A stretch of 64,000 bases of DNA from JAVVHH01 sp965276815 (GCA_965276815.1 CBDIBE010000007.1:124001-188000), one strand, 5' to 3'. Counted from the stretch's first letter, positions 51,562 through 61,470 are shown. Notes: generated from the letters alone by a model not told the origin. A program made the numbers and translations.

Positions 51562-52605
51562 TCATCGGCTCGACGTGAGGTTAGGAGTGCCGGGTGCGGG
51601 CATAATGTCGGCCCCTGAGTTCATCTTGCGGTCCGGCAGTTCGGCGAGATACGAGCTCAAGTCGGCCGCGTAGCGCTCCTCCCAACTTTCACCGTGCAGG
51701 TGGTATGCGTCCCGATTGAAATTTGTGTAGTCACGTAAGGTGTTAACGTCGAAGACTGATCCGCGATTGCAATCATGACCGAGGACGGCATCCAATTGCG
51801 CGTTCAGCGAGGCAAACTCGCCGTTGGCGCGCCACGCCTCCCGCATCGTCCTGGGTAAGGGCGGCCAAACGATATCGAATTGGAAGCCGTACTGTCTACT
51901 GAGCTGGCAAATCCGGGTGAACACCGCCGCTTGCAGCGTGCCGACCGTCAACTTGTGCTCGAGGCGCTCGTTTTCCTTTCCCCCAGCCATGCGATTGTCC
52001 GAACTCGGCGCTGTGCGCACGTCCTGATCCGGTACGAGCCGGGCTACTGGCATGGCTGGCGGCGATCGCTTCATCATCGATTGCAGGCGCTCGAGAATGT
52101 CCTCCTGAAAATTGAGCACGGCTGGCCGGCCCTCGCGTGCGTCGATGCCGGGTACGTACTGCCGCAGGAAGGCGTGCTCGGCCGGCTGATCGTAGACATT
52201 CCAGTCGTAGTAGTGGATCAGCTGCGGACTGTCATTGTTGATCAAGTCATCGGCGGCCGAGGCATAAACGACGTGTTGCGGGGCAGGATGGCTGACCAAG
52301 TAGCGCTCCAACAGGAACAGCTCGGCCGCGGCTCCGGTCCAGGCAATGGTTGCGAGGTTGGCGACGTCCTGCGGGCCTCGCCCCAGCTCGAACCTACGGG
52401 TTGAGTTCAGGGTGATGCTATCGCCCAGAAGTACCACCCGATGGGGCGTATGGTCGCGCTTTACCGCCAGGGCAAGGTCATCCATGTAGCTACGCCGCAA
52501 CGGGACGCCTCGGAGCACCGTCGCGAGTGCCTGACCAACGATGAAAAGCAGCGCGAGCATCAGCGGCACGCGCACAAATAAGAAGAGCTTCCAACCTGCG
52601 GGCAT
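51562..52605 (-). CDS. SGNH-hydrolase-like protein, partner of MBOAT acyltransferase
   Basis: A 347-residue protein with an N-terminal membrane anchor (about 5-30). VVLLGDSITLNS carries the block I Gly-Asp-Ser of SGNH enzymes, and FNRDAYHLHGE carries a D-x-x-H like block V. This matches the periplasmic esterase or acyltransferase partners (AlgJ/AlgX/DltD-like) of membrane acyltransferases. It lies 11 bp downstream of the MBOAT gene, so it probably helps move an acyl group to the polysaccharide. Confidence 0.78.
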   Translation of the reverse strand: MPAGWKLFLFVRVPLMLALLFIVGQALATVLRGVPLRRSYMDDLALAVKRDHTPHRVVLLGDSITLNSTRRFELGRGPQDVANLATIAWTGAAAELFLLERYLVSHPAPQHVVYASAADDLINNDSPQLIHYYDWNVYDQPAEHAFLRQYVPGIDAREGRPAVLNFQEDILERLQSMMKRSPPAMPVARLVPDQDVRTAPSSDNRMAGGKENERLEHKLTVGTLQAAVFTRICQLSRQYGFQFDIVWPPLPRTMREAWRANGEFASLNAQLDAVLGHDCNRGSVFDVNTLRDYTNFNRDAYHLHGESWEERYAADLSSYLAELPDRKMNSGADIMPAPGTPNLTSSR

Positions 52606-52616
52606 CCGGTCCTCGT

Positions 52617-54104
52617 TCAGAACGCGAAATACAGAAAACTATGGGGCTGGTCGATCAGCCCGAGAACCAGGACGGCCATACCGGCAGCCGCGAGCGCCAT
52701 CGGCCAACTAGGGCGCAGGTCATCGGGCCGCGACGACAATGGAGGCAGGAGCATGGATAGTGGTCCGAGGATCGCGATCCAAACCAGCATGTCGGCGGTC
52801 TGCCTAGGCTCAGCAAAAAGCTCAAAATCCGCCGTCGCCAAATGCAGTCGCGGCAGCTTCTCGGTCACCCAACTTGGGGCCGCGAAAAGGTCCTGCGGCA
52901 CAAACATCTGGTGCAGGATATAATTAGCCTGTGCCAAGTTGGCCGAACGAAAATAGACCAAAGTAATCAGGATCGTGACTGCGGTCAGCGCCCAGCCGCC
53001 GATGCGCGTGGGCGACGGGAGCTTTGCCGCCTTCCAGGCATGGTTGATGCCCAGCCCCACCCCGTTCACAACACCAAACATGACGAAAGTCCAGCCCGCA
53101 CCATGCCACAGCCCTGACAGAAGAAAAGTCACCAGGGTAGGAGCCAGGATCGACAAGAGAAACATCCGAACAGGGCTCAGCTTGCGGCTCATGCCATAAC
53201 GTGTCGCGGACAGGGCCATCGGCATATAGGCATACATTGTAAAGAAGCGGGTCATGGTGATATGCCAACGCTTCCAGTAATCGATCATTGAGGTTGCGGC
53301 GAACGGGACCAAAAAGTTGAACGGCAAGCGGAAGCCAAACATCAGCCCTAAGCCGACCGCCATGTCCGAGTAACCTGAAAAATCAAAATACAGTTGGAGC
53401 GCGTAGGCCACCGCGGCGGTCCAGGCCTCGGTTGCATGCAGGTGGGCGCCGGGACCGAAAGCCAGGTCAGCGTACACCCCGATATTGTCAGCAAGGCAGA
53501 CTTTCTTGAACAAGCCGAACACGAACAGCAGGATGCCAGGACCGAACATTGCGAGCCCAAGGCTGTTTCCCGACCGTAGGGCCCGAACTTGCTTGCCCAT
53601 CTCCCGGTGAAGAACAATTGGGCCGGCAATAAGCTGCGGAAAAAACACCACAAAGAAGAGGTAGTTTGTAAAAGGTGGCACTTCCACATCGCCGTCCTGT
53701 ACATCGGCCAGAAGGGCGATCTGTTGGAAGGTGTGAAATGAGATTGCCAACGGAACCACGAGCGCGGCGAGATGGAAGTCGATCCCGAACAGATCGCCGA
53801 CATTCGCCATGAAGAAGTTTCGATACTTGAAGTAACCCAACAATGCTAAGTTGAAGACTATTGCGGCGGCGAGGAGGCCTGACGAGCCACGGCGCTCGAT
53901 GGCGCGTGCGAACACATAGTTTGCTCCAATCTGCGCCAGGAGGAGGATGAGGTAGGGAACGCTCCAATACGCATAGAAATACAGCGAAAATCCAATAAGC
54001 GCCCACAATGCTGCACTGCCGCCTGCAAACCGTCGCATCGCGTGAAACGCTATGAGTGCGATGGGTAGAAAGCCGACGATGAAGACGGGATCGCTGAAAA
54101 CCAT
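52617..54104 (-). CDS. MBOAT-family acyltransferase (AlgI-like)
   Basis: A 495-residue membrane protein. It starts MVFSDPVFIVGFLP, the usual AlgI N-terminus. YWKRWHITMTRF (H281) and LWHGAGWTF (H334) hold the conserved MBOAT histidines, and FSGYSDMAVGLGLMFGFRLPFNF is the family's central block. It moves an acyl group across the membrane to a sugar. The ATG at 54104 lies one base after the ACP stop; the longer frame to 54161 is antisense-free but starts in the ACP. Confidence 0.92.
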   Translation of the reverse strand: MVFSDPVFIVGFLPIALIAFHAMRRFAGGSAALWALIGFSLYFYAYWSVPYLILLLAQIGANYVFARAIERRGSSGLLAAAIVFNLALLGYFKYRNFFMANVGDLFGIDFHLAALVVPLAISFHTFQQIALLADVQDGDVEVPPFTNYLFFVVFFPQLIAGPIVLHREMGKQVRALRSGNSLGLAMFGPGILLFVFGLFKKVCLADNIGVYADLAFGPGAHLHATEAWTAAVAYALQLYFDFSGYSDMAVGLGLMFGFRLPFNFLVPFAATSMIDYWKRWHITMTRFFTMYAYMPMALSATRYGMSRKLSPVRMFLLSILAPTLVTFLLSGLWHGAGWTFVMFGVVNGVGLGINHAWKAAKLPSPTRIGGWALTAVTILITLVYFRSANLAQANYILHQMFVPQDLFAAPSWVTEKLPRLHLATADFELFAEPRQTADMLVWIAILGPLSMLLPPLSSRPDDLRPSWPMALAAAGMAVLVLGLIDQPHSFLYFAF

Positions 54105-54105
54105 T

Positions 54106-54363
54106 TCAGTGCCCTTGCTTGGCGATCGTCCGGCAGAGATGATCGACCATCTCCGATACATTCTCCAACGCGTTTATTTCGCGTGGCTTGAGGCGGATGC
54201 TGAACTCGCGCTCCGCCCCGAGGATGATCTTGACCTGGTTCAGGCTGTCCCAAGCCGGGATGTCGGCCGAGGTTGTTTCCGGACGTAGGACGATCGTCTC
54301 GTCATCAAAGACATCACGGAAAACAGTTTGCAGCTTGGACATCACTTCACATCGAGCAATCAT
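54106..54363 (-). CDS. Acyl carrier protein of the polysaccharide-acylation set
   Basis: An 85-residue ACP: VFRDVFDDETIVLRPETTSADIPAWDSLNQVKIIL, with the phosphopantetheine serine S40 in D-S-L. DIPAWDSL is the version found in carriers next to FkbH proteins. It starts five bases after the FkbH stop (or at the second ATG, 54342) and ends next to the MBOAT gene. It should carry the acyl group loaded by the FkbH enzyme. Confidence 0.88.
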   Translation of the reverse strand: MIARCEVMSKLQTVFRDVFDDETIVLRPETTSADIPAWDSLNQVKIILGAEREFSIRLKPREINALENVSEMVDHLCRTIAKQGH

Positions 54364-54368
54364 CGACG

Positions 54369-56165
54369 TTACGCCATCTCATGCAGCAAGACAGCTGTGC
54401 TGTCATCTTTAATGTTCATATGGTGCAACTCCAAGACTTCCCCGGTGACCGAGGCTTCAAACAAACCATGACCCTTGTCGCTAAAGCCAATCGCGGTCAG
54501 CGATGCCGGGACCAATCCGTTCTTGGCGGACGGAATGTATTGCGCCGCGATCACTGACGCACCCGAGCGGGTGGCCCTGATGCCGAGAATCTGCCGCATA
54601 ACGTGCTCTAAGCGGCGACTAAAAACGCGACAACTCATAACCCAGTTCATCACTTCCAACCGCCCGTTTCGATGCCCCGTAACGGCCACCGCCACAATGC
54701 CATAATCCTGCAGCCGGTCGGTCAGCCGGAGCGCTATGACATCGGCCGCGCGCTGACGGATATCCTCGACTGTGAAGGTGGTCGGATTTAGCTTGAACTG
54801 ATTGGTCTTTCCGATCAATTGTACAATTCTGTCGAGGGATGCGCTGTTGACCGGTTCTACCACCGCTACTGGGACCAAGTCCTTGAGGAAACTCTCGACA
54901 TCCATAGCGTTATTGGCCTGCTTGCGCGTTTGCGCCATCGCCTGATATGAGGCCCGGCGTCCGAGGTCCTCGCGTGTCAGACGATGCAGAGGAAACGGCT
55001 TGACAGCTTCGATCGCGCGGATATAGAGCGCCGGCTCTTCTGGCAGTTCGATTGTCCAGACCTCCGGCAACTGCTGCCGTACCCACGCACGTTCGACTGG
55101 ATTGTCGTCCACGAACACGAGCGCGTCGAGGCCGACATTGAGTGTCTCCGCGATCAGCCGCAGATTGGTGGCCTTATCGTCGAAGTTGGCCACGAAGCAG
55201 CCGATATCCTCGATTTTTAGCGCCATAGCGGAATGGTCCTGGAATGCGGCGCGAGCCACGGCCTCGTTGTTCTTGGAGCACACCGCAAGGATGACGCCAC
55301 GCTGTGAGAGAGCCTGCGCGTAACGCTGCACGGAGACGAATGCTTCGCCTTCCGCAGTCTCGTTGCCGAGCGAAAGACCCTCGATACCGACATCCCCGAC
55401 GACGCCGCCCCAGATCGTGTGGTCGAGATCGAGAACTAGAACCTTACGGGACCTTCCAAGCAGTGCGCATGCCGCGGCGGCCAGGGTATCAGCCACCTCT
55501 GGCAGCGCTTCCATCGCGAAAGGCTGTTTGCAGACGGCATACAGCCGCTCGTCAAACACGTTCTCGCCAAGTCGGCGCTGGAGCGCTTCGGCGTCGACCA
55601 GACCGACAGACGAGCAGAGCAGATCGGCGAGGGCGATGTTTACCCCACGGATGTGCCGGCCGATGCCGCCGGGCAACAATCCGTCCGCCTCGCCCAGAGT
55701 CCGATACGGTGGCATTTCAAACGAGAGCATGACCGTGGGTGACGAGATTCGGTTGACCAGGCCGCCCCAGAACTCCGCCTCGTCAGCTTCGGCCTTCGCC
55801 GCCTCACCCGCCGTCGCGCTTAGCCCCGGCGCATGGCGCAAGTCGCGCCAGCTTGGCAATACAAACACCAGATCCACGGGGCCATTGAGTGCAGGGCCAT
55901 TAGAGAGCAACTCATGAACCATCTGGCCGTAGCCGCAGGCCGTGATCTCAGCCGCGAAGCTTCGGTGCGCGAGCATGAGCCGCAGCATATCAACCAGGTA
56001 GTCATTGGTGAAGGACGAGAGCACGGTGACCCGCAGGGGCAAACATCCGTCCGGCATTGCCGCATTGTTCTTCCGTAGCCGTGTCGCTAGTCGGTCGAGA
56101 TCCGCGAAAGGCCGACACAGCAAATCCGCAGCCTTGATGTCGTCAGAAGTCATCGTGATCGTCAT
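54369..56165 (-). CDS. FkbH-like HAD-superfamily protein
   Basis: A 598-residue protein. The N-terminal 220 residues are an SGNH-like domain, and the HAD domain starts LVLDLDHTIWGG with D246 and D248. CSKNNEAVA is HAD motif II, and DDNPVERAWVRQQLPEVW follows as the usual FkbH segment. FkbH proteins load glyceryl-type groups from 1,3-bisphosphoglycerate onto an ACP. The downstream ACP and the MBOAT/SGNH pair suggest that a glyceryl- or related group is transferred to the exopolysaccharide, which is an inference. Confidence 0.88.
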   Translation of the reverse strand: MTITMTSDDIKAADLLCRPFADLDRLATRLRKNNAAMPDGCLPLRVTVLSSFTNDYLVDMLRLMLAHRSFAAEITACGYGQMVHELLSNGPALNGPVDLVFVLPSWRDLRHAPGLSATAGEAAKAEADEAEFWGGLVNRISSPTVMLSFEMPPYRTLGEADGLLPGGIGRHIRGVNIALADLLCSSVGLVDAEALQRRLGENVFDERLYAVCKQPFAMEALPEVADTLAAAACALLGRSRKVLVLDLDHTIWGGVVGDVGIEGLSLGNETAEGEAFVSVQRYAQALSQRGVILAVCSKNNEAVARAAFQDHSAMALKIEDIGCFVANFDDKATNLRLIAETLNVGLDALVFVDDNPVERAWVRQQLPEVWTIELPEEPALYIRAIEAVKPFPLHRLTREDLGRRASYQAMAQTRKQANNAMDVESFLKDLVPVAVVEPVNSASLDRIVQLIGKTNQFKLNPTTFTVEDIRQRAADVIALRLTDRLQDYGIVAVAVTGHRNGRLEVMNWVMSCRVFSRRLEHVMRQILGIRATRSGASVIAAQYIPSAKNGLVPASLTAIGFSDKGHGLFEASVTGEVLELHHMNIKDDSTAVLLHEMA

Positions 56166-56224
56166 TCCGCTCTCCGATCGGATGTATAGCCGAGCCCTTC
56201 GGCCGATTTAGGGCTCGGATCGCC

Positions 56225-57337
56225 CTATTGCACGCTCGCACTTGCCGGCGACCGCTCAAGCTGAAGCCCTGCTTGGATATTAACAGTGCATGCGGCATTG
56301 TTCAAGGAATGTCTGGATAGAAGACTTGAATATAACCGCATATGTTCGAGCGCTATCGATGGCCACCCGAGTCTCTCTGCCAAATTACGCGCGATTTCGA
56401 CGCGTCTGAGGTCGATCTTTTCATTGCGCAGCTTTTGAAGCCTGTTCAGTGCTTCATCAGGCGACTGCGCCAATATTAAGATCGATGCCAGTTCCGCTGT
56501 TGTGCTCGGGCCGAAGGTCGTAATCACGGGCAAGTCGTTTGAGAGCGCGGCGATCAAACTGCCCCGGCGCAGCCCGGCACCGTCGGGAAAGGGCAGGTAC
56601 GCGGCCATGCTGGTCGCCATCAGCCGGGCGACCTCGGCTGCGGACGCATCCTCGATCCATTTGACGCCAGCGGGCTCGTTGCTCCGCAGCGCCTGCAGGT
56701 AGTCCTGCCAGCGCGGCGGCGCCGTTCCAATTACGGTAAAGCGCACCGGGTCATGAGCCTCGTTGGCAAGGCGAGCGAGGGAGAGAAATTCCTCGATGCC
56801 CTTGCCTGGCCGGATCTGGCCGAAATAGAGGATCGTTTCGTCCCGAGGTAGCGCTTCCGGATGACGCGGCACGTTGCTTCCGATCGGGATCACCGGGTCA
56901 CGTCCGGACGCGCCGAACGCCCGCGCCTCAAACTCCGTGGTGAACACGCGCTGGCAGGCCGTCGCACGGAATAGAGAATTAGCCGCCCGCTGCGCTCTCG
57001 GCAGGCAAGAGTGCTCGTGCAGCGTCACGACAAAACGCCGGCCCGCTCGCAGCGGCCCCAGCATGTGCGGCAGCAACGAAGAACGGTGGCCGATCGACGG
57101 ATATTGCAGGTGTACGATGTCAAAGCGCTTCGAACGCAGCAACCCGGCGAAGGACAGGCCCTCACGGAGGCTCCACCGAGCAGGTGCCAGCACCTCGGTG
57201 TCGACGCCGATCTCTCGCAGCGATTGTGACAGGCAACAAGCATAGTCGGCCACACCGCAGCGAGGGGAGCCGGGAACATTGGGCGCCGAGCCAACGATCA
57301 AGGCCACTCGTAGGCCGGCTTTGTTCGACATGCTCAT
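56225..57337 (-). CDS. Glycosyltransferase family 4
   Basis: A 370-residue glycosyltransferase of GT-B fold. VALIVGSAPNVPGSPRCGVADYACCLSQSL is the N-terminal glycine-rich part, LHEHS and IPIGSNVP lie between the two domains, and ILYFGQIRPGKGIEEFLSLARL opens the donor domain. It adds a sugar to the lipid-linked unit. The start MSMSNKAGL at 57337 is preferred over the longer frame because the protein otherwise begins in the WecG stop region. Confidence 0.85.
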   Translation of the reverse strand: MSMSNKAGLRVALIVGSAPNVPGSPRCGVADYACCLSQSLREIGVDTEVLAPARWSLREGLSFAGLLRSKRFDIVHLQYPSIGHRSSLLPHMLGPLRAGRRFVVTLHEHSCLPRAQRAANSLFRATACQRVFTTEFEARAFGASGRDPVIPIGSNVPRHPEALPRDETILYFGQIRPGKGIEEFLSLARLANEAHDPVRFTVIGTAPPRWQDYLQALRSNEPAGVKWIEDASAAEVARLMATSMAAYLPFPDGAGLRRGSLIAALSNDLPVITTFGPSTTAELASILILAQSPDEALNRLQKLRNEKIDLRRVEIARNLAERLGWPSIALEHMRLYSSLLSRHSLNNAACTVNIQAGLQLERSPASASVQ

Positions 57338-57359
57338 CGGTTTGCGCCAACACCCATGA

Positions 57360-58166
57360 TCAGGCGAACCCCTCGTAAGAAACGATTTCGCCCCGTGCCG
57401 CCGGGTCAATGCGGCGAAGGCCAAGCAGCTGCAAGGCAAGCATAAGCACGAAAAGCGGGTTCAGCACCATATACCGCCGCCAGAGCCGACGCGGCTCTTG
57501 CCGCCACCGGAACACCCACTCGAGGCCGCGATCCTGCATCCAGCGGGGCGCCTGCGCTAATCGCTTGGCATGGAAGTCGAACGCCGCCCCGACAGCAATG
57601 GTCGGCATGTTCAGCTTGTCGCGGTTCTCGTACAGCCAGGTCTCCTGCCGTGGGCAACCCAGGCCGACGAAAAGCAGGTCGACCTTGCTGGCTTCGATTT
57701 GTCGCGCCAACTCTAGCTGCTCATTTGGGGCCACACGGCGAAACCGTGACGGCATGATCAGCGCCAACTTCAACGCCGGGAATTTCGCAAGCAGATTATG
57801 CTGCAAATCGGACAGGACTTCCGGCTTGCTCCCGTACAGCCCCACGGTCAACCCGGTTGCAGCCGCGCGCTCGCAGAGCAGCAACATGAGGTTGGGACCA
57901 TACACTCGGTCTGACAGAGCGGCGCGACCGAGCAGATTCAGCGCCCAACGCACTGGCTGGCCATCCGGCAACACCATGTCGAGCGCGTTCAGCCGGCGCC
58001 GGTGCTGCGGATCGAGCGCTCCGGTCATCACGCCATGCACCGCGAGGGCGGTTACCGTCAGCGGCTTTCTGGTTCGGGCGGAGGCGAGGATCGCCTCGCA
58101 CGCCCCGGTATAGTCCATCGCCGAGACGTCAACGCCAAGGACGTTGTGACGATCTCCTACCGCCAT
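57360..58166 (-). CDS. WecG/TagA/CpsF-family glycosyltransferase
   Basis: A 268-residue protein. VLGVDVSAMDYTGACEAI, LPDGQPVRWALNLLG, RVYGPNLM, VDLLFVGLGCPRQETWL and GAAFDFHAKRLAQAPRWMQDRGLEWVFRW are the family blocks. It transfers an N-acetylhexosamine or related sugar to the lipid-linked first sugar. The ATG at 58166 follows GGAGCG and overlaps the TAA of the gene upstream. Confidence 0.9.
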   Translation of the reverse strand: MAVGDRHNVLGVDVSAMDYTGACEAILASARTRKPLTVTALAVHGVMTGALDPQHRRRLNALDMVLPDGQPVRWALNLLGRAALSDRVYGPNLMLLLCERAAATGLTVGLYGSKPEVLSDLQHNLLAKFPALKLALIMPSRFRRVAPNEQLELARQIEASKVDLLFVGLGCPRQETWLYENRDKLNMPTIAVGAAFDFHAKRLAQAPRWMQDRGLEWVFRWRQEPRRLWRRYMVLNPLFVLMLALQLLGLRRIDPAARGEIVSYEGFA

Positions 58167-60403
58167 TAGAGGCGCTCCTCGATCATCCGATCTTTCTTGT
58201 GATAGCGCGCGAAGTACCGCTCCTGCATGCGGCGGCCCACAGCGTGCCGGAGGTCGACTTGCGACAGCACGGCCAGGCAAGGTCCGGCGCTGCATCGGCC
58301 AAGTAGCAGTGCCGCCTTGCGGGCCACTTCGCGCGACGTTTGTCGCCACTTGATGAGGAACAACGTCATGTCGGAGCATCGGCTCAATACCAGGCTTTCC
58401 GGCGCTGACAGGATTGGCCCGGAGTCGATGACGATGACGTCGTAGTCTTGCTTGAGAATCTGCAGCGCCGCACTGAACGCGTCCGCGCTTGCCGGGCTGA
58501 GTCCGTCCACGGCCGGCCGGCCGGCGGTGAGCACGTCGAACTGACAAGACCCGGTCTTCCGCACCACCGTGGCGATGGGGGCGTGGTCCAATACGAAGTC
58601 GCCCAAGCCGGGCGTGGCCGGTACGCCGAGCCTGCGGTGCAGCGTTGGGTTGCGGCTATCGCCGTCAATCAGCAGGCAGCGTTGGCCACTGGCGCAGACG
58701 TTGTGCGCCAGTTGGAGTGCAACCGATGATTTGCCCTCTTCGGCCAGCGCCGAAGTCACCATGATGACCTTCGCCGGGCCGCCCAAAGGCGGCGTTTGCG
58801 CCAGCGCGCGAACGGTCAGCGCCAAATTCCGCATCGGCAAGTCGTCGGTGGCGGCCAGCTTGCGGCCGGCGCGCGGGCCCTTGCGCGGCATCGCAGGGGT
58901 GATCCCCGCGACAATCAAGCCGAGCTCATCTTCGACTTCGTCAGCGGTCCGGAAGCCGCGCCGCAACCGCTCGACCACCAACGAGCCCGAAAAAGTCAGC
59001 AGCATGAACCCGAACGGCCCGGCCGCCAGCATTAGCGCGTAATGCGGCGAACTTGCCTCAACCGGAACGCTGGCCCAGGAGACCACCCGGCTATCCGGCT
59101 CAGCCAGCGGCGGGCCGTCGTTTTGGTTGTAGCGCGCCATGAACGCCGCCAGCACGGCGCGCTTGGCAGCGGCGCTTGCCGCAAGCGATCGCAGGGTAAC
59201 GTCTGACCCGTTCTCCGCGTCGATCCTCTGTCGCAACGCCTTGATCTGGTCCGAAACCGCGTTGACCTTGGCCGTCGCCAGCCGGAGGTCGGCATCATTT
59301 GCCTGGGCGATTCGGTCGGTCTCCAAACGCAGTGTGTTTCGCAGTCGCCCGAGCTCGTCGGCGATCTTCAGCATCGTGGGATGGCCCGGCAGCAGAGTTG
59401 CCGCATTCTTCGATTGCTCGCTCAGGAGGTCCGCCTCCCGCTGGCGCAGCGATTGGATCAGCGGCGACGCCAGCACGCCGGCGCTTGAGGCGAGGTCGCC
59501 CGCCCGGTCTTCCGCGACCTTTGCCTGCGCAGCAGATTGGGCGGTCTGGGCGTCGACCATCTGCGACTGGAGTTGCAGCAGAGCCTGCTGTAGGGGAGAG
59601 TGGTCGAGCGTGATGGGAAGCTGGTGCGCGCTCCGGAACGCCTCGACCGCCGCTTCGGCCGCGTTCAGATCAGCCTGCATGCGCCCAATGCGTTCGCTGA
59701 GCCAGGATTCCGAGCGCGCGGCCGCCGCTGATTGGAGCTCCTCGTCATCGGCAAGATACTGTTTCAACGCGGCGTTGGTGACCGCCGCCGCCAAGATCGG
59801 CGATGCCGAGCGATAGCCGAGCCGAATCGTCAGGCTCTTCGGATCGTTCTCTGCCCAAAAGGACTTCTTGAACGTGCGGATCGCCTCGTCCATGACAGCG
59901 TCCGGAGCCGCGCCGGTGCCAGCAGCGGGCAGCACGTTCTGATAGGTTTGCGGAGGCGTTTCGACTGCGCCGGAGCGAACGCCGATTGCCGCCAGAGCGG
60001 AGTCCCAACCCCGCGTCAGTGTTTCCCGGAGTTGCGCAAACCGCACCGGGGCCGGCACATGCGTCAGAGATGAGGAGTATTCAGCGGTGTGCAGCAAGTC
60101 TAGGGAGGTGATGACATGCCGGGCGAGATCGGGTGAAAGAATCACCTCTAATTCGCTCTTCAACGATGACTGGTACTGATCGACCACGATGCTCGAGAGC
60201 ACCGACTCCGCGTCCGCGAGCTTATTCCGACGACTATCGACAATAACAATCGCTTGGGCGTCGTATTTGGGCTGAATGTAACAAAGGACCAGGGCGGTTA
60301 CGGTGAGGCCGAGGATCGCTGACGCGATCAGCCAAGTTTTGTATGCCAAGAGATGCCGCAATAGCGGTGCAAACATTTCCTGCTGGACAACGCCGGGCGT
60401 CAT
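58166..60403 (-). CDS. Wzc-like polysaccharide chain-length and tyrosine kinase protein
   Basis: A 745-residue protein. One membrane helix near residue 25 begins the Wzz domain, a long coiled-coil region (about 200-440) lies in the periplasm, and a second helix (about 480) precedes a cytoplasmic kinase-like domain. That has Walker A TSALAEEGKSS, Walker A' LLIDGDSRNP and Walker B YDVIVIDSGP. The C-terminus has no cluster of tyrosines beyond Y-F-x-x-Y-H. It controls chain length. The start at 60403 has GAGGA upstream; 60439 is an alternative. Confidence 0.82.
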   Translation of the reverse strand: MTPGVVQQEMFAPLLRHLLAYKTWLIASAILGLTVTALVLCYIQPKYDAQAIVIVDSRRNKLADAESVLSSIVVDQYQSSLKSELEVILSPDLARHVITSLDLLHTAEYSSSLTHVPAPVRFAQLRETLTRGWDSALAAIGVRSGAVETPPQTYQNVLPAAGTGAAPDAVMDEAIRTFKKSFWAENDPKSLTIRLGYRSASPILAAAVTNAALKQYLADDEELQSAAAARSESWLSERIGRMQADLNAAEAAVEAFRSAHQLPITLDHSPLQQALLQLQSQMVDAQTAQSAAQAKVAEDRAGDLASSAGVLASPLIQSLRQREADLLSEQSKNAATLLPGHPTMLKIADELGRLRNTLRLETDRIAQANDADLRLATAKVNAVSDQIKALRQRIDAENGSDVTLRSLAASAAAKRAVLAAFMARYNQNDGPPLAEPDSRVVSWASVPVEASSPHYALMLAAGPFGFMLLTFSGSLVVERLRRGFRTADEVEDELGLIVAGITPAMPRKGPRAGRKLAATDDLPMRNLALTVRALAQTPPLGGPAKVIMVTSALAEEGKSSVALQLAHNVCASGQRCLLIDGDSRNPTLHRRLGVPATPGLGDFVLDHAPIATVVRKTGSCQFDVLTAGRPAVDGLSPASADAFSAALQILKQDYDVIVIDSGPILSAPESLVLSRCSDMTLFLIKWRQTSREVARKAALLLGRCSAGPCLAVLSQVDLRHAVGRRMQERYFARYHKKDRMIEERL

Positions 60404-60446
60404 CGCGGCATCCTCGAAAGTATTTGTTGGGAACAGCATATATTGA

Positions 60447-61433
60447 TTACGATGCAACGGCAGGCTCGAGACGGGTCTCGGCCTGTTCTGATAGGCACCG
60501 GTCGAAGTAGTCGATGGTCCGCTCGAGGCCCTCGTCGAGAGCCACGACCGGCTCCCATTGCAACAGCGATTTGGCCAGGGCGACATCGGGGCACCGCTGG
60601 CGCGGATCATCCTGCGGCAGCGGATGGAACACGAGCCGCGAGCGCGACCCGGTCAGCGCGAGCACGCGTTCGGCGAGCTGCCGCACGGTGATCTCGTTAG
60701 GGTTGCCGATATTGACCGGCCCCGTCACCTCGTCCGGCGTCGCCATGAGCCTGACCAGGCCGGCGATCAAGTCGTCGACGTAGCAAAACGCCCGGGTCTG
60801 CAGCCCCTCGCCGTAAAGCGTGATGTCATCGCCACGGAGCGCCTGGACGATAAAATTCGATACCACGCGCCCGTCATTGGGGTGCATTCGAGGCCCATAC
60901 GTATTGAAAATGCGTGCGACCTTGATCGCCAGCCGATGCTGGCGGCGGTAGTCGAAAAACAGGGTCTCGGCGCAGCGCTTGCCTTCGTCGTAACAAGCGC
61001 GAAGCCCCAACGGATTGACGGATCCGCGGTAATCTTCGCGTTGCGGATGCACCTCAGGGTCGCCGTATACTTCGCTCGTCGAGGCCTGCAGAACGCGCGC
61101 TCTGACCCGCTTGGCCAGCCCGAGCATGTTTATCGCCCCGAGCACGCTGGTCTTCGTCGTCTGCACCGGATCGAATTGGTAATGGATCGGCGATGCCGGG
61201 CAAGCCAAATTATAGATCTGGTCGACTTCGGCATACAGCGGAAAACAGACATCGTGCCGGAGCAGTTCGAATTTCGGATCACCCAAGAGGTGGGCAACAT
61301 TGTCCCGTCGCCCGGTAAAGAAATTGTCCACGCACAAAACGTCATGACCCTGGCGGATCAGCGCCTCGCAGAGATGGGACCCAAGAAAACCTGCCCCGCC
61401 CGTCACCAGAACTCGCTTGCTGATCTCGCTCAT
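60447..61433 (-). CDS. UDP-glucuronate decarboxylase (UDP-xylose synthase)
   Basis: A 328-residue NAD-dependent SDR. TGGAGFLGSHL is the cofactor motif. YNLACPASPIHYQFDPVQTTKTSVLG and STSEVYGDPEVHPQREDYRG mark UDP-xylose synthases. Y148 and K152 in CYDEGK are the catalytic pair. It makes UDP-xylose from UDP-glucuronate, suggesting xylose or a derived sugar in the polymer. It ends 44 bp before the chain-length gene. Confidence 0.92.
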   Translation of the reverse strand: MSEISKRVLVTGGAGFLGSHLCEALIRQGHDVLCVDNFFTGRRDNVAHLLGDPKFELLRHDVCFPLYAEVDQIYNLACPASPIHYQFDPVQTTKTSVLGAINMLGLAKRVRARVLQASTSEVYGDPEVHPQREDYRGSVNPLGLRACYDEGKRCAETLFFDYRRQHRLAIKVARIFNTYGPRMHPNDGRVVSNFIVQALRGDDITLYGEGLQTRAFCYVDDLIAGLVRLMATPDEVTGPVNIGNPNEITVRQLAERVLALTGSRSRLVFHPLPQDDPRQRCPDVALAKSLLQWEPVVALDEGLERTIDYFDRCLSEQAETRLEPAVAS

Positions 61434-61470
61434 TATCGGCCTCTAATTTGTCATGATGCGGTTGACGAAA

